Assembly: GCA_003508835.1 (NCBI GenBank)
Contig: PUFA01000027.1
Location: 9,114,001 to 9,178,000, forward strand
DNA length: 64,000 bases
Source: Eonycteris spelaea
Lineage: Eukaryota; Chordata; Mammalia; Chiroptera; Pteropodidae
Direction: 5' to 3'
Position 1 is the stretch's first letter. Each line of letters begins with the position of its first letter. The position numbers were made by a program, and so were the translations under genes. Positions 12,341-24,626 of this stretch are shown here, in pieces. The notes under the pieces are model-generated. The model was not told the origin of the DNA. It was given only the letters and a program-made list of their open reading frames with translations, and made no database searches.

Positions 12341-12960
12341 CGTTAGTTCATCAGGACTGCCATAACAAAGTACCACAGTCAAGATGCCTTAAACAAGAGA
12401 AAATGTTATTGTCTTAGAGTTCTGGAGGCTATAAGTGTGAAATCAAGGTTAACAACATTTCAGAAGTGTACAGGCATTCCTCAGGGATATAGTGGGTTTG
12501 GTTCTAGACCACCTTAAGGCAAGTATCGCACACAATAAAGCTTATCGTAAACTTTTTGCTGGTGGAGGGTGTTGCCTTTAATTTGTGAAAAACCACCACC
12601 TGTGAAATGCAATAAAAGTGCAATAAACAAGGATGACTACATTTGAATGCTTTGGTTCCTACTGAGGATTTGAGGGACAAACTGTTCAAACCTCTTTCCT
12701 AGATCCTGGTGGTTTGCTGGCAATATTTAGCATTCCTTGGCTGTGGCAGCATAAATCCAATTTTCCCTGTGTCTGTTGTGTCCAAATTTTCACTTTTTAT
12801 AAAGACACCAATCATATTAAGTTAGGGCTCAGCCTAATGACCTCATTTTAACTTGACTATATCTGCAAAAGTCCTATTTCCAAACAAAGTCACATTGCGA
12901 AGTAAAGGGATTAGGACTTCAACCTATGAATTAGAAGGCACGACACAAATAAACCCACAA
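12341..12960 (-). mobile_element. MLT1 (ERVL-MaLR) solo LTR, minus strand, interrupted
   Basis: The antisense LTR reads GGACTGCCATAACAAAGTAC, TAGAGTTCTGGAGGCT at one end and TGACCTCATTTTAACTTGAC, GGATTAGGACTTCAACCTAT at the other. A Tigger transposon splits it at 12471-12637. It sits inside an L2 copy. No internal retroviral genes remain. Confidence 0.85.
12471..12637 (+). mobile_element. Tigger-type (Tc1/mariner, pogo) MITE nested in MLT1
   Basis: Starts CAGGCATTCCTCAGGGATAT right after a TA and ends before a TA at 12638-12639, as expected for TA target-site duplication. The interior GGTTTGGTTCTAGACCACC and GTGCAATAAACAAGG matches Tigger1-like termini. The middle of the autonomous element, including the transposase, is gone. 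Confidence 0.85.
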
Positions 12961-13185
12961 AGCCTATTTGAGTTTCCAGGCCTTACAAAAAAGCCATACC
13001 CTCCTGTCAACATTTTCCTACCTCTAGGCTGAGCTGCTTAGTAACAATTGTCTCTCTCCAGTTTATGGCAAATTTCTTAAAATCGGGGATCACGTTTTTC
13101 TCAACTTGCTACTTTGTCCCCAAAGTCTATCATGTTTGACATGAAGTCGATTTCCCCCAAAATGTTTGCTGAATTGAAGAGAAGT
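12961..13185 (+). repeat. L2 LINE, right part of the interrupted copy
   Basis: Continues the L2 toward its 3' end; GCTACTTTGTCCCCAAAGTC and a terminal AATGTTTGCTGAATTGAAG correspond to the conserved L2 tail. Confidence 0.55.
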
Positions 13186-14400
13186 TTTCTATTCCTTAGA
13201 GTGACAGGACTTTTTATGTAGTTGGGATCCAGAGGAGGATGGACGAGGTTCAAATACTGATTTTGTCATTTATATTTGTCTATAATCTGATGATATTACT
13301 TAACCTTTTGCAAACTTCTCTCAAGTTCTCTCATTTACAAAATATGACCTGTAATCCACACCTCGAAGGATTGGACTGAAAGTAAAGATAATACGTACAA
13401 TTTCCTAAACAAGGGTAGCAAAAAATATTGTGTAGTACAGCTGCGAGCTTAAAGTGCTGACACATTTTAAAGACTTGCAAGAAGTTTTTTAAAAAAATTT
13501 AGCCTAACTATAAATCACAGAGGCCTTCACACACAGAAAAGAAACTTTTGGAGCCAGATTCATGAAGAGGAAAAAAAATAAGACAGCCTGTATAACATTA
13601 AGGAAACAGCAGTCCGCACTGGTCAAGGAGAACAGATAGTAATTGTGCCGAATAAAGCTATAGATCCTACCTTTGACTTTTTAGTCACGCCACACAGTTA
13701 GCCAGAAGAGCCATTTTCAAATATCAAGGGCAATACAAATAGTTATTATCACTCACTCTTCAAAGCAGTGACCTTTACTTTGGGCTAGTTTCTTTGGCAA
13801 GGAAGTTTGGCATGAAGCTACTAAAACAACCTTCAATTGCAAAAATCTGTTCTTGTAACTATGCTCTCTTAATGGGAATTAACAAAACACCTAATGTCAG
13901 GCTCAGAGGTAAAAATGCTTAAGATAACCCACCTGAGACTCCCAGGCAGCTATTTATCAAAACGAGTTAAAGTCACCTCTGAGTAATTGCTGTGGAGGTG
14001 TTTTAGGACAGCAGACAGGCACATTTTTTGTGGGTTGAGCGATTGATCGCTATGTTTTAGTAAAGGTGCATCTTGCTTCCTGGGCCCTGAAACATGATGG
14101 CCTGTAGAAAGACTATTAAAATTGCTTCGCTAACAAAGAAAAATCAATTGTTCTCCACAAGGAGGTGCCCTTCGGCACAATCAATATACAATAGTACAAA
14201 TGGTGGGCTGTGAACCCTGTGAACAGATTTAAGGTTTTGATTAGGTAAAAGCTATAAAGAGTAGCAGTTTTTCACCTCTCTGATGAGCTAAGTGTGATAA
14301 AGATGTATTTTGTTGCAAGCTGAATTTGATTTTCCATCCGTAGATTAACTTATAAAAAGACAGTTTGGGGTTTTTGTGTGTTTTTAGTGTAATCCTTTAT
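13186..14400. other. Repeat-free intergenic stretch, candidate conserved non-coding element
   Basis: No transposon relic is recognisable over 1.2 kb, unusual here. The stretch 13,900-14,330 has balanced composition, several CpGs (for example GAGCGATTGATCGC at 14037-14050) and no open frame of note. Regulatory function is inference. Confidence 0.35.
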
Positions 14401-16139
14401 AAAGTATCATTTTACTTGTTTACAATTAAAAATATGTACAATAGAGTACGACAAGGGGCATACGTATGAGACTAATCCAAGAATAAGAATGGAGAGGCAC
14501 AAGGGAGCAGCGACACTATCAATCCCATTGTTAAAAGCTCTAGCTGAAAAGTATATTATGTTTGTGATTTTTCTGCTAAATGTAAGAGATGTACGAGTTA
14601 AGATGTCAGTAAGGTCTTGGTACTTTTTGTGCATTTTTCTACCAACAAATCAATAATCATTTGTCATTAGAGACATATTTCAAGAGTAGAAAAATGACAT
14701 TTTCCTGGCATTTACAACCTCCATGTATTTTCGTAAACCTTTACCCGTGTGCCAACAATCTTTGAAGCTGATACAAAACTCAAAATAAAACTCAATTCAG
14801 GCTGTTCAGATAGAGAAAAAGCACACTCTCAGTAACAAAGAACTTTATGCTGAGAACATGAAGTGCTTTTTTACTCAAAGAAATGTTATAGTTGAATAGT
14901 GCAGACAAAACCTATTGAACAATTGCCAGTAACTTTTTATACTTTAGAGTGTATATATGTTAACAGATTTGAAATTCAATGTCACAAATGTTAAACGGTC
15001 TTGATTTTATAAAATCAGAAACATAATTCAGTATTTTTATAGAACTTTATATGCATTGGGTGAGCATATATTAAGAAATAAAGCTATTTTGTAATTTACC
15101 TGGTGTTGGGCAGTACACATTATTTAGAGGGTAAATTTTGTTCAACACAGATCTAATAAGTATCATGTACTAAAACTTCCACCCTCATGAGTCTGAGTTT
15201 AACCAGATTAATCTGTTTACTCTTGTCCTTGTGTGGCTGTTTTGGTCATAGAGAAATCAAATTGATTGCCTACGGAAAACAATGGAATTCTCAGTCTATG
15301 CATCCAAAGTAAAGATCTGGAAGTCTGACAAATAGTGTTAGGAAATGCGGCCAAAATTTAAAGACAGCAGAGTACTACAGAGTCAGAAACCAGGAGAGCT
15401 CTATGATAGTGTTTGCTTTAACACCTATATAGATATTGCTGCCAACTTTTCAACTGGAATAAATTAGACATAACTATGAATTATCCCTGATCTGCATCTC
15501 CAGAAGAGAGCTGCTTTCATCTCTGATCAGATACCCTCATTGTCCATATGTCTTAAAATCTACAGGGAGTTCTTTAGATGAAATTGATACAAGAGGGAAG
15601 CATAGAAATGAATGAAAAATATTTGGAAGAGTAATATATTTGGAAACTTATAGGGGACCCTAAACAGATATTGACAATATAAAAATAAATATAATGTTTC
15701 AGGTTTAAAATATTTATCTAGTGTTTTAAGGTCATTGTATTATCTGGAAAATAATGAAGGTATTAATTCATGTTTGACTTTAATCAGTCAAAAAAGAGTG
15801 TTGTAACCTTAGGGTAGATGTTAATATGTCAAGAAATGTTATAACGGTAATAATAGTTTAAGAAGTGTAACTAATGTGTAACAAGCTAATGGGTATGGGA
15901 TTTAATAATTAAACCCAAATAAAAAAAGACAGAAGAGAAACAGTGCATAGAACAGATAGAAGAAATAGAAAAAAATTGTAAGATGGTAGATTTCAACACC
16001 AATATATAAGTAAAGTCAGTAAATGAAAATGAAATAAAATTACAATTGAAAGATGAAGATTAAAATACTTTTAAAAACTAAAATCAAATAAATGCTCTTT
16101 GTAAGAGACAGACTTAGCCAAGACATAGGGCATTCTTAT
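14401..16139. other. Intergenic, nothing recognised
   Basis: AT-rich sequence without gene, RNA or clear repeat. Short open frames (for example 14634-14407 minus) look random. Confidence 0.5.
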
Positions 16140-16490
16140 TTTTTTCTCTTTTAACTTTTTATTTGGAAGTAATTTCAAATTTTCATAAAGTTTGCAATAA
16201 CATAAAAAAGAACTCTCTTATTTTCTTTCCACAAATTCACAAACTGTTCACATTTGGTTACATTTTTTTGATTTATCATAATTGTGTGTGCACACTTCTG
16301 TTTCTAAACTTCTCAAAGTACGTTGTTAACATCATAGCCTTTGACCTTCCCAACCCTCATTTCCTAAATACAAGAACATTCTTTTATATGTTATAGCATA
16401 ATGTCTATACAATACTATTATATAATGTACAATTCTGATTGAAATTTCTTCAATTGTTTCAATATATTTAACCAGTTTTCCAATGTTAGA
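16140..16490 (+). repeat. Ancient L1M-type 3' UTR fragment
   Basis: TTTTTATTTGGAAGTAATTT, TTTCCTAAATACAAGAACAT and CAATTCTGATTGAAATTTC follow the order of an old L1M 3' UTR as seen in the reverse complement of the LINE. Confidence 0.5.
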
Positions 16491-17084
16491 TATTTAGGTT
16501 CCTCTTTTCTTTTTGTACTCATTTTAATCCTATGCTTTCCTCACCTCTATATATCATAGTAGACTATCTACCTTCTGAATCTCCTTTATCTTGTCCTCTG
16601 CTGTTTCCTTCTCATTCCTTCTCTGTATTGCCATCATCAAATCTAAACATACCGTTGTGTTCCCTCCTTTCTCCTGCTATACAACAACTATACCACTGTG
16701 TTTATCCCTTTCTGATACCAATAGTTATGCTCATGTCTGCAGGTACTTTAGGATTCTATGATTCTATGGACAAGAGATATTATTCACTCTAAGGAAAAAA
16801 AAAATGTTTTTTTCATCGAATGTAGAAAGGAGACAATGTTCCCAAGTCTTCACCAATGTACTTCCTTAGTTAAAAGTAGATTTATATCTTCCTATAGCTA
16901 GAAATAAGTCAATTACTCTAATATTCAATAAACCTCCCTGAACTTCCAGCCATTTACCTTAACTGAAAAATGTCATCGATTTGTTTTTGCACGGTTACCT
17001 TTTGTTCAGAAATATGGCTTCGTTATTTTCTCTAAAATGACCTTGACATGATTTTTCTGCTGGTTGATTAAACTTCAGCAAAAG
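16491..17084. other. Intergenic, nothing recognised
   Basis: No gene. An 86-codon + frame at 16532-16792 is low-complexity (Ser/Pro/Leu) in T/C-rich sequence and not convincing. Confidence 0.5.
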
Positions 17085-17380
17085 TTAAAATAATAGCACA
17101 ACAGCATATCCTGTGACCCAGCACTTTAAATACTAAGAATTAAGAAAAAAATATATGTTTGATAAAAAACTACAAAGTAAATTCACCTGGAATTTATAAC
17201 AATGCAAAACAAACAAAAAAATCAAGAAACAATTAAATGTCCAAATTGGAAAACTGTTTAAATAAACCATAGAACATCTATACAATTATATAACTTTAAA
17301 AAATCATTATGTATGATAGTGTCCAAGAACACAGAAAGTTCTCCAGGTCAATAAATCAGGTTATAAATAATCATTCTAGG
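17085..17380 (+). repeat. Ancient L1/HAL1-like ORF2-3' fragment
   Basis: CCTGTGACCCAGCACTTTAA, AATTAAATGTCCAAATTGG and TAAATAAACCATAGAACATC correspond to successive conserved pieces of old L1/HAL1 sequence. Confidence 0.65.
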
Positions 17381-18419
17381 ATTGCTCCTAGATTAGGTAG
17401 CAAAAGTTGGGATTAGGTAGATCTCATGCTCTGGAGACAAAAGAGTAATTGCACCAAAAATAAAACTATAAATGTTCTTGAGGGAAACTGTAGACAACGT
17501 ACATGAAATCCAAAAGACTTGTTTTCTGGGGCCAAAACCAGTCTTGATAATGTCTTCTATATTAATGCTTTTCAATAATACTATATATTTTTAAGAGTAG
17601 CTCCCTCACAATCACTTGACACTCGGTGCTTCCCCATATTCATCCTCTGTGCCTGTCACACCAAGGGTTCCACGCAGAACCTCACTGAGCTTAACAATTT
17701 GTACAGTCTGTATTGCTCTTCTCTAACCCATCAATTCTCTTAAGCTCTAGCTATCCAGCCTAAGTATAATGGCAAAATGAAGAACATAACACAATTTTTC
17801 TTTTCCCTTTCTCTGGCCCATAGGTAAAGTTAGGGTATATCTTATTTCAGAACCAAAATGACTGAGTTCTCTTGAAGCAGAAAACAGAGAACATATTATG
17901 GCTCTGCAGCTAGGTATCATACCTATCACAGGCCAGGTAAAGAAGAGCAAGTCAGGTCTGAAATACCCAGTTAACATAGTCCAGGATAATTCTGCACGTG
18001 ATCTTCATGGCTTTTACCTTCTGCTTCAAGGTGATAGAGACAAGGGATGGTCACAGAGTGGTTACTACCTTGTTTGGGCCACATGCAGGGGTAAAGATTT
18101 AGCTGTAGACTGCCCAACTTGTTTATATCCCTGATCCTCCTTCACCTCTTATGTACATAAGATATTTGGAATTCCATTGTCCCATTGATCTCTTGTCACC
18201 TTTGTCAATCTAGCAACAGAACACAATTTTTAAATGTTTGCTTAATATTTTATTAAAATATGTTGTGTAGAAGGTAAAATTTAAGCAATTTATTATTTTA
18301 ATTATTTATGAAACACTAATACATAATATATATAGAATAGGCAGGGAGATAGAGTTGGACGATGAATTTCAGAATATTTTCCAGAGTAAATGTTTGGTTG
18401 GTGACATGGAGGGCAGCAT
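17381..18419. other. Intergenic, nothing recognised
   Basis: No gene, RNA or convincing repeat. Confidence 0.5.
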
Positions 18420-18745
18420 AAGGAAAGAAAGGGCTATGTTTGGGACACATTAAATTTGAGAGACTTGTGGAATATTTGTTCAGTTTGAGATGTCCAGCAA
18501 TTAATTTGAAATTAGGATTTGAAGCTGGGTTACGAATTAGATGCTCATAATACATCAGAATAAGTGGTGTAGGCTTCAAAGAGATAATATAAAGACAATA
18601 TATAAAGTGAGACTAGAAAAAAGCCAAGGATGGCCACCAGAGCGAAAACTCACACAGAAACTGATGAGAGAGACCAAAACAGCAAGAGAGAGCAACACCT
18701 GGAAACCTCTTAAAGACAGAAAAAGTAGCCAAGTGTTACAAAAAG
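18420..18745 (+). repeat. Ancient LINE fragment, L2-like
   Basis: GTTCAGTTTGAGATGTCCAG, AGCCAAGGATGGCCACCAG and the A/G-rich tail follow a mammal-wide LINE consensus that I believe is L2. Family assignment is tentative. Confidence 0.45.
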
Positions 18746-19293
18746 GTTTGATTTGTCTCTAAGTCCCAAACAAGTCAATGTAGAATCAAAGTTACGTAAA
18801 TACTAGAAGTACTTTTATCATAACATGTCCTCTCCATGCACTGGAGAAATTGTCCTTTCTGTCTTGAAGCATATGTGATGGTATGTGATGAATAGGTTCC
18901 TTCCAGTTTTCCTTGGTGTAGCCTACTTAAATGTATTGGTTATACTCAAACTTTAGGTCCTATTGTGATCCTTCTTGTCCCCTGGTTCCTGCTCACCTCG
19001 CTGATGGCTTCTGGCCAGCTATTGCTTTTGCTTTGACTGTTTCATTTTGTTTTTGACTGTTTCTGTTCAAGATGCAATGCCACCAGACCAGAGCCTATCA
19101 TTTACCTGGTTTCTATTGACATTGAAATTTTCAGATAGCTGTTGTTTCAATGCTAGTTTTTCTAATATGCCCCAAGTGATAGAGGTTGAGATATTACAGG
19201 GCTATTTTTGCTCTTTGAACTCTATTTTCAATGTTTCACTCTTTATGACCTATAATTGGGGATATTGGTAATAGAAGCCAGGTTAGTTCACTA
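18746..19293. other. Intergenic, nothing recognised
   Basis: No gene or repeat identified. Confidence 0.5.
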
Positions 19294-19304
19294 GTGTGTG
19301 TGCA

Positions 19305-19334
<30 letters not shown>
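19294..19334 (+). repeat. (GT)n microsatellite, imperfect
   Basis: GT units with CA and TA interruptions. Confidence 0.95.
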
Positions 19335-19335
<1 letters not shown>

Positions 19336-20167
19336 ATATTTTTTTCTCAAAAGACACTCTACTCAATAATGCATAAAGGGCCATATCTTCCTCAAGATAT
19401 CCCCAAAACCTCAATTCTGGAATTTTCTGTTTGAGCAATTTGACGGATCAAGATATATAAAGACTTTGGACATTCCTCGAATCCCCAGCCTTCGAACCCA
19501 TGCAGTATCTACAATGAATTGCAATGCTGAATAACTGTTTAAATAGACCTGTCCATCTAGTCTCTTCTGTCATCCGTAAATAAGCCAAGATGCTACTACT
19601 GAGCTGATCTGTGCGGCAAATTTAAAAGACCCTCCAGTCAGCTTGTCTCAGATCTGGGTATACTGACCTCCGCAGCAACACTGGCAATGTATTTAAAAGC
19701 AGTCTCTACACCAGGGTACCATTGTTCAGACCATGCCTGCACCCAGAACCTTTTCACACACCCTTTCTTTCTTTGTGTATTGCTTTCTGTCTTTGGAGAA
19801 TAGCAGATTTTAAGATCCTTAAGAACAGATGCAAAGATGATCATTGTATTCTTTAGTCAATTTCCCTGTGCTTTTAACACACACAGAAGACAATGATATT
19901 GGGTGGAGGACAGGGACAGGCATAAACCCAGGGACACTCTCTAAGGCTCTCCCCAGAGAAACTCACAGTTCCTAGAAAATGAGGCTCCAGGGTCTAATTA
20001 CAGTCCTCGTCCACCTCTTGCCACAACTAATTGCATCCTAATTGATCAGCTTGTCTCCACTTTTGATAGCCCCTAATATATCTTACACACATCTACAAAA
20101 AATGTTTTTAATAAAAATATCACTCTTCACACTTCTGCTTAATAATCTTTGATGACTCACCTTAGCC
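19335..20167. other. Intergenic, little recognised
   Basis: No gene. The part near 20,110-20,170 weakly resembles an L2 coding segment. Confidence 0.45.
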
Positions 20168-20604
20168 AAAGCTGAGTTTCTAAAACTTGCTTTATATTAA
20201 GAATCACTTGAGGCTTTTAAGTTGATTTTATGAATTAATTTAGCATGCAGTGAAATTAACTTTTCTTTTGGTTTACAGTTCTATGAATTTTATGCATGTA
20301 GTGGTAAGACAAAATAGTGCCACCCCCAAATTTACAGGTCTCTCCAATCTCCTTATCTTGCCATGAAATAATGTCACTCTAGTTTCAGCCACTCTCAATA
20401 ACCTCAGCCCTAGGCATAATTCTTCAAATCTCCCATCCCACAAAAGTGAAGTCAGTGGATCACCAGTAGCAGAATCATAAAAGATTAGGATTCCTGGAAC
20501 CTATCCCAGGCTGACTAAATCTAAAAGGAATCTTTATTTTAAAACAAACCCCCTGGAGATGCTAAAGCTAATGAACCCAGCTCTAGTAGAACAAAATGTG
20601 GAGT
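20168..20604 (+). repeat. MER5A-like hAT relic in two pieces with an L1M-like insert
   Basis: The left piece (20178-20220, AAGAATCACTTGAGGCTTTT) and the right piece (20485-20604, CCTGGAGATGCTAAAGCTAA) match the start and end of MER5A in + orientation. Between them, TTGGTTTACAGTTCTATGAA is the kind of sequence found in antisense L1M 3' UTRs. Confidence 0.45.
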
Positions 20605-21812
20605 GATGTTAGTGGTGTTCTTACAGGTTGGGGGTTCGTTAGAATCATCTTGGAAGCTTTATCACAATGAGCATGCTTTCAAATTTTTTTTTTTTTTCTG
20701 TTGTGTCATTGGGAGTTGGAGGAATAGCATCATAGTTAAGAAAGGCTCCCTGGAGATTTTGACAATCTCAGATTCTCTTGCTTTTTCCCTCTATTTCTCT
20801 TACCTGCCAGTCCCTATTATCTACCTGAAATAATTCACCAAATTTATATGCTCGGATAATATATTATTTCATCTGTAAAGATGTCTGCAATCCACTTTCG
20901 AGCAAGATTAACTACTCTGATAACTGTACTAAAATACGTAATAGATATTTATAATACAAAATTTTATTCACTGAATTTATGTCAGTGAACTGTCTTTCTT
21001 GCATATCAGACTGTGAGTTCCTCAAGAGAAGTTGTCTTATTTTGCTGTCTCCAAAGTTTGTTTAATAAATATGTTGAATTAATTAAGAATTACATGTTTT
21101 ATAAAGATAACAAAAAAAATCTCAGTAATAGTAATAGGGACGTCAGTGAGACAAGTTCTAGTGTTGTAATTATGACCCTCTTATCTCTAGGAAACACTGT
21201 ATGGCCTGATGAAAACCAGTTCTGTTCCATTATTTTCTAAAATGTTATTATGTGTATCGGTGTAGTGACAGTCACTTCTTTTAAAGATGTCAGTCCACTA
21301 TGAGAAATTTTATGGTGAATTCCAATATTATTTTATTTGTATTCAAAAAGAATCATAAGGGTCAAAGGCAGTTTGCTTATTCATATTAAATGACCCTTCC
21401 TGCAGAAAGCTTATGTATTCCCACTCACTGGAACTCAGGCATGGCCGGTTGACATTCTTGGCTATAACTGTAAATCGAAGTGATGGTGTAACTTCAGAGC
21501 AGAAGCTCTAAGAGCCAACAAATGGTTACTATGTTCTTTTTCCCTATGGCATAAAAACCATCAATGTTCTGGCTTGTGATTATATCACCAGAAAGAAGTC
21601 TGAAACAGGAGTGCAGCTGACCCATGGTGGTTATGTAGATACAAGGCTCTTGTGACATTAAACTCTTGGGCAGCCATCAGCATCTTAAAATTCCCAAGCA
21701 GGGTGATAATAAAAACCTGAATATGAAAACCTTAACTATTGAACTGGCTGTGGTGTATGTGTTTAAAATTTTTTGAGCTCTTCTGAGGTAGAGAATGAAC
21801 TTAGAGGGCACT

Positions 21813-21814
<2 letters not shown>
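20605..21814. other. Intergenic, nothing recognised
   Basis: No gene or RNA. 20,626-20,680 may be another short hAT relic. Confidence 0.5.

Positions 21815-21858
<44 letters not shown>
21815..21858 (+). repeat. (GT)22 microsatellite
   Basis: Perfect dinucleotide run of 22 GT units. Confidence 0.98.
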
Positions 21859-21860
<2 letters not shown>

Positions 21861-22799
21861 GGTTTAGCTGTTATATATCCTGAAGACCTACTGGCATGTA
21901 GTGCCTGGGGGTTACAGATGTTATACATCCTCCAATGCACAAAGGAGTCTTGAGCTCAAGAATTGTCTGTCACAAATGCTCATTGCTCTGGTGGAGAGAC
22001 ACTGGACCATACGAACCACTTGGAAACATGAAGTTAATCATATCTCAATAAAAAAGGAGAGAGGGACATGCAAATTCAATAGTTACATTCATAATGAATA
22101 TATGAAATGTGTATATTGGGATTTAATTTTTATTCAAGTAGGTCATTAAATTTGTCAGTATGTCAATATTCTTATGTTCTCGGCAAACTCTTGTTCATAA
22201 AGCCATCACTTTTCTAATTTGATGGCATATTCTTGAGTCAATTCTGTAATCAAAGAGTGAAATTTGAAGATTCTTTCTCAGATGTATAGTGTCTTCCCCT
22301 TCCAGGACGTTAATTTTTACAAATGTGGCTATAAATTTATTCATTCTCAGTTTTTCCAGTTGTTTTTCCTGCTTTTAGAAAATATTGGTTCTCTTTTGCT
22401 ACTTACCTTAACAGATGTTATTAATTTGCAGACTAACTCTAGTTCCTTTCCCTTTTAACAATACAATACGGATTTTGATCTTTCATCATGAGCCGATCCT
22501 GCCCTTTCAAAATCATTCTTTGTTGCTATGCTCTGATTTCCTCCGTACCCTTTCATTATTCTAGAAAAGGATGTTTCCAGAGGGAATAAATTCAGTCTTC
22601 CATAAGGGATGTAAGCAGTATATTCAGAAACTGATGAATGTTTTTCAACCTCATCTAATAGATCAAACATCCTTTTACATCTCTTGGGTGATACCTGACA
22701 TTGTAAGCTCATATGCTGTTTCCTGTCACTGTCACCTTGTTGCATCCTCTGGCATCACTGCCGAATGTTTTTCTCCTTTCCAAGTTACTCTTGTGCATT
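21859..22799. other. Intergenic, nothing recognised
   Basis: No gene or identified repeat. Overlapping 78-96 codon frames on both strands (22455-22807) cancel as evidence for either. Confidence 0.5.
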
Positions 22800-23760
22800 A
22801 CATTTGATATATGCATTTCTCAGCTGTGCCAGGTTGCTGCCTTGGCCTCACTGCTTTTAGCAGCATCTCCCAATTTAGTATCAACTGTGAATTTTATTGG
22901 AATGCTTCTACTCCTTCCCATTTATTTAATTAGGTATCATATTTAACTTGCACCTTGAGGGTGGTATCTAACATGAAGTCCACACACCATGGTGGAATTC
23001 AAGTCCCCTGAACACTAAAAAGTCAGGCCCCAGGAAGCTTGTGCTATCCTCTTCATGAGTCTTTAGTATAAGGCCAGGTAGATTGGACGACTTAAAGAAT
23101 TGGCTTGTTCTGACACAGAAAAAGATCAAATAACAGCATCATGATAGAAGCTTACAGCATTAAGTGAATTAAATGATCCAGTGATATAAGTAACTATTTT
23201 CAAAAGCATCAAAAATGTTTAAGGCCAAATCCATTTTCTTCTTCCTCTAAATCTGAATTGATTGTATATAATGGCTAAAATCATGGGGTGCATTTAGAGT
23301 CCTTTATTCTATTTTTTTTATCTAGTCTGAGCAAGCTGTGTGAATGTTAATATGTGCTGAATAAATCATGTGATCACTGTAGCACCTTATAATGATGTGT
23401 TCCCAAGCTGCCATATCACAGTTGATTATTACTTCTTTTTCTTTGCAATCCTTCATTTAATTTTCATTCCTTACCCTGACGTTAATATTCCTGACTATTT
23501 GAATTCATTTTAGAGTTCATGAGATGCTGTATCAAATGTTTTGCTAAAATCCAAATGTATTACATCTCCCACATTGCATTCATCCACTAATCTTGTAATT
23601 CAATAAAAAAAGCAATCAGATTTGTTTGGCATGATTTGTTCTGTGTAAACCCGTGCTGCTTATTGCTCAATGGTGCTTAAATGATAAGTAGTGCTCAATG
23701 CAAATTTTCTCATTTAACTTCTCATTTTAGCTCAGAAAAGTCTATAGTGTTTTTGTTCAT
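22800..23760 (-). repeat. Antisense CR1/L3-clade LINE, reverse-transcriptase remnant
   Basis: The minus strand at about 23582-23531 reads GDVIHLDFSKTFDTAS, a near match to the YLDFSKAFDTVSH signature of CR1-clade reverse transcriptases. Flanking sequence also fits: on the + strand a GCAATCAGATTTGTTTGGCA and CCCGTGCTGCTTATTG stretch at 23,610-23,670, and AATTTAGTATCAACTGTGAA at 22,871-22,890, in the order of antisense CR1/L3 copies. Stops and indels break the frame. CR1/L3 elements were active long before placental radiation, so this copy is very old and its preservation is notable. Confidence 0.7.
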
Positions 23761-24212
23761 AGATTTTCTCCTGGCACATAGCTAGTTTCTAGGTCCTAAA
23801 ATCCAGAAAACAGAAAAACATACTAGTTTTATTATGGTGCCATTTTTATCTTTATGCTTCTATATTACTTATTTTCCCATTTATTATCCCTATATTTTTA
23901 ATTTAGATTTCCATAAAATTTATTATGTGAGTAATCCCTTTATTCCTATTTTCGTATAACATCTTTTTTAGGAAAAGTGTTCATTGGTGGAGGGACAAGA
24001 AAACAGAATTTATTTCAGACATTTCTATTGAGAATATAGGGAGATGCCTTAGTTGATTTTATGCAGTGTTTTTATCCATATTAGTCATGTGGTATAATAA
24101 AGATATAGGTATAATTTATCTCTTAAATCTGAATCTTATATATAATGGATGATAATCATTTCATTTTTAATAGATTCTTTCACTTTCACTAGACAATCAA
24201 TTAAGTTCCTTT
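23761..24212. other. Intergenic, nothing recognised
   Basis: AT-rich sequence, no feature. Confidence 0.5.
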
Positions 24213-24626
24213 TGTAGATTGAATTGTCCACCGCCCCCCCACCACCACCAAAAGATAAGTGGAGTCTTAAATGGAGCACCTCAGAATGTGAGATATTATT
24301 TGGAGATGTGGTCTTTACTGAGGTAAGTTAACATGAGGTCATTCGATTGAGGCTTAATTCAATACGACTAGTTTTCTTCTGAAAAGAGAAACTGATACAG
24401 AGGCAGATGCAGAGGGAAGAGGATAGAAAGAGATGTGAGAAAAGGAAGGCCAATGATAAGCCAAGGAGAGAGCCCTGGAACAAATCCAGCTCTCAGAAGG
24501 TGCCAGCCCTGCCAACGCCTTGATTTTGGACTTCTAATTTTCAAAATTTGAGACAATAAATTCTGCTACTTATTTAAACCACATTGTTTGTACTACTTTG
24601 TTTCGGAAGCTCTAGCAAACTAATAC
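24213..24626 (+). mobile_element. MLT1 (ERVL-MaLR) solo LTR, + strand, near full length
   Basis: Begins TGTAGATTGAATTGTCC and continues AATGTGAGATATTATTTGGA, AACATGAGGTCATTCGATTG, CAACGCCTTGATTTTGGACT, GACAATAAATTCTG, ending CTCTAGCAAACTAATA: the whole MLT1 order. No internal region. Confidence 0.9.

Noticed and set aside
22455..22946. Overlapping 77-96 codon frames on both strands
   Set aside because: Mutually overlapping, no motif, and next to a decayed CR1/L3 element.
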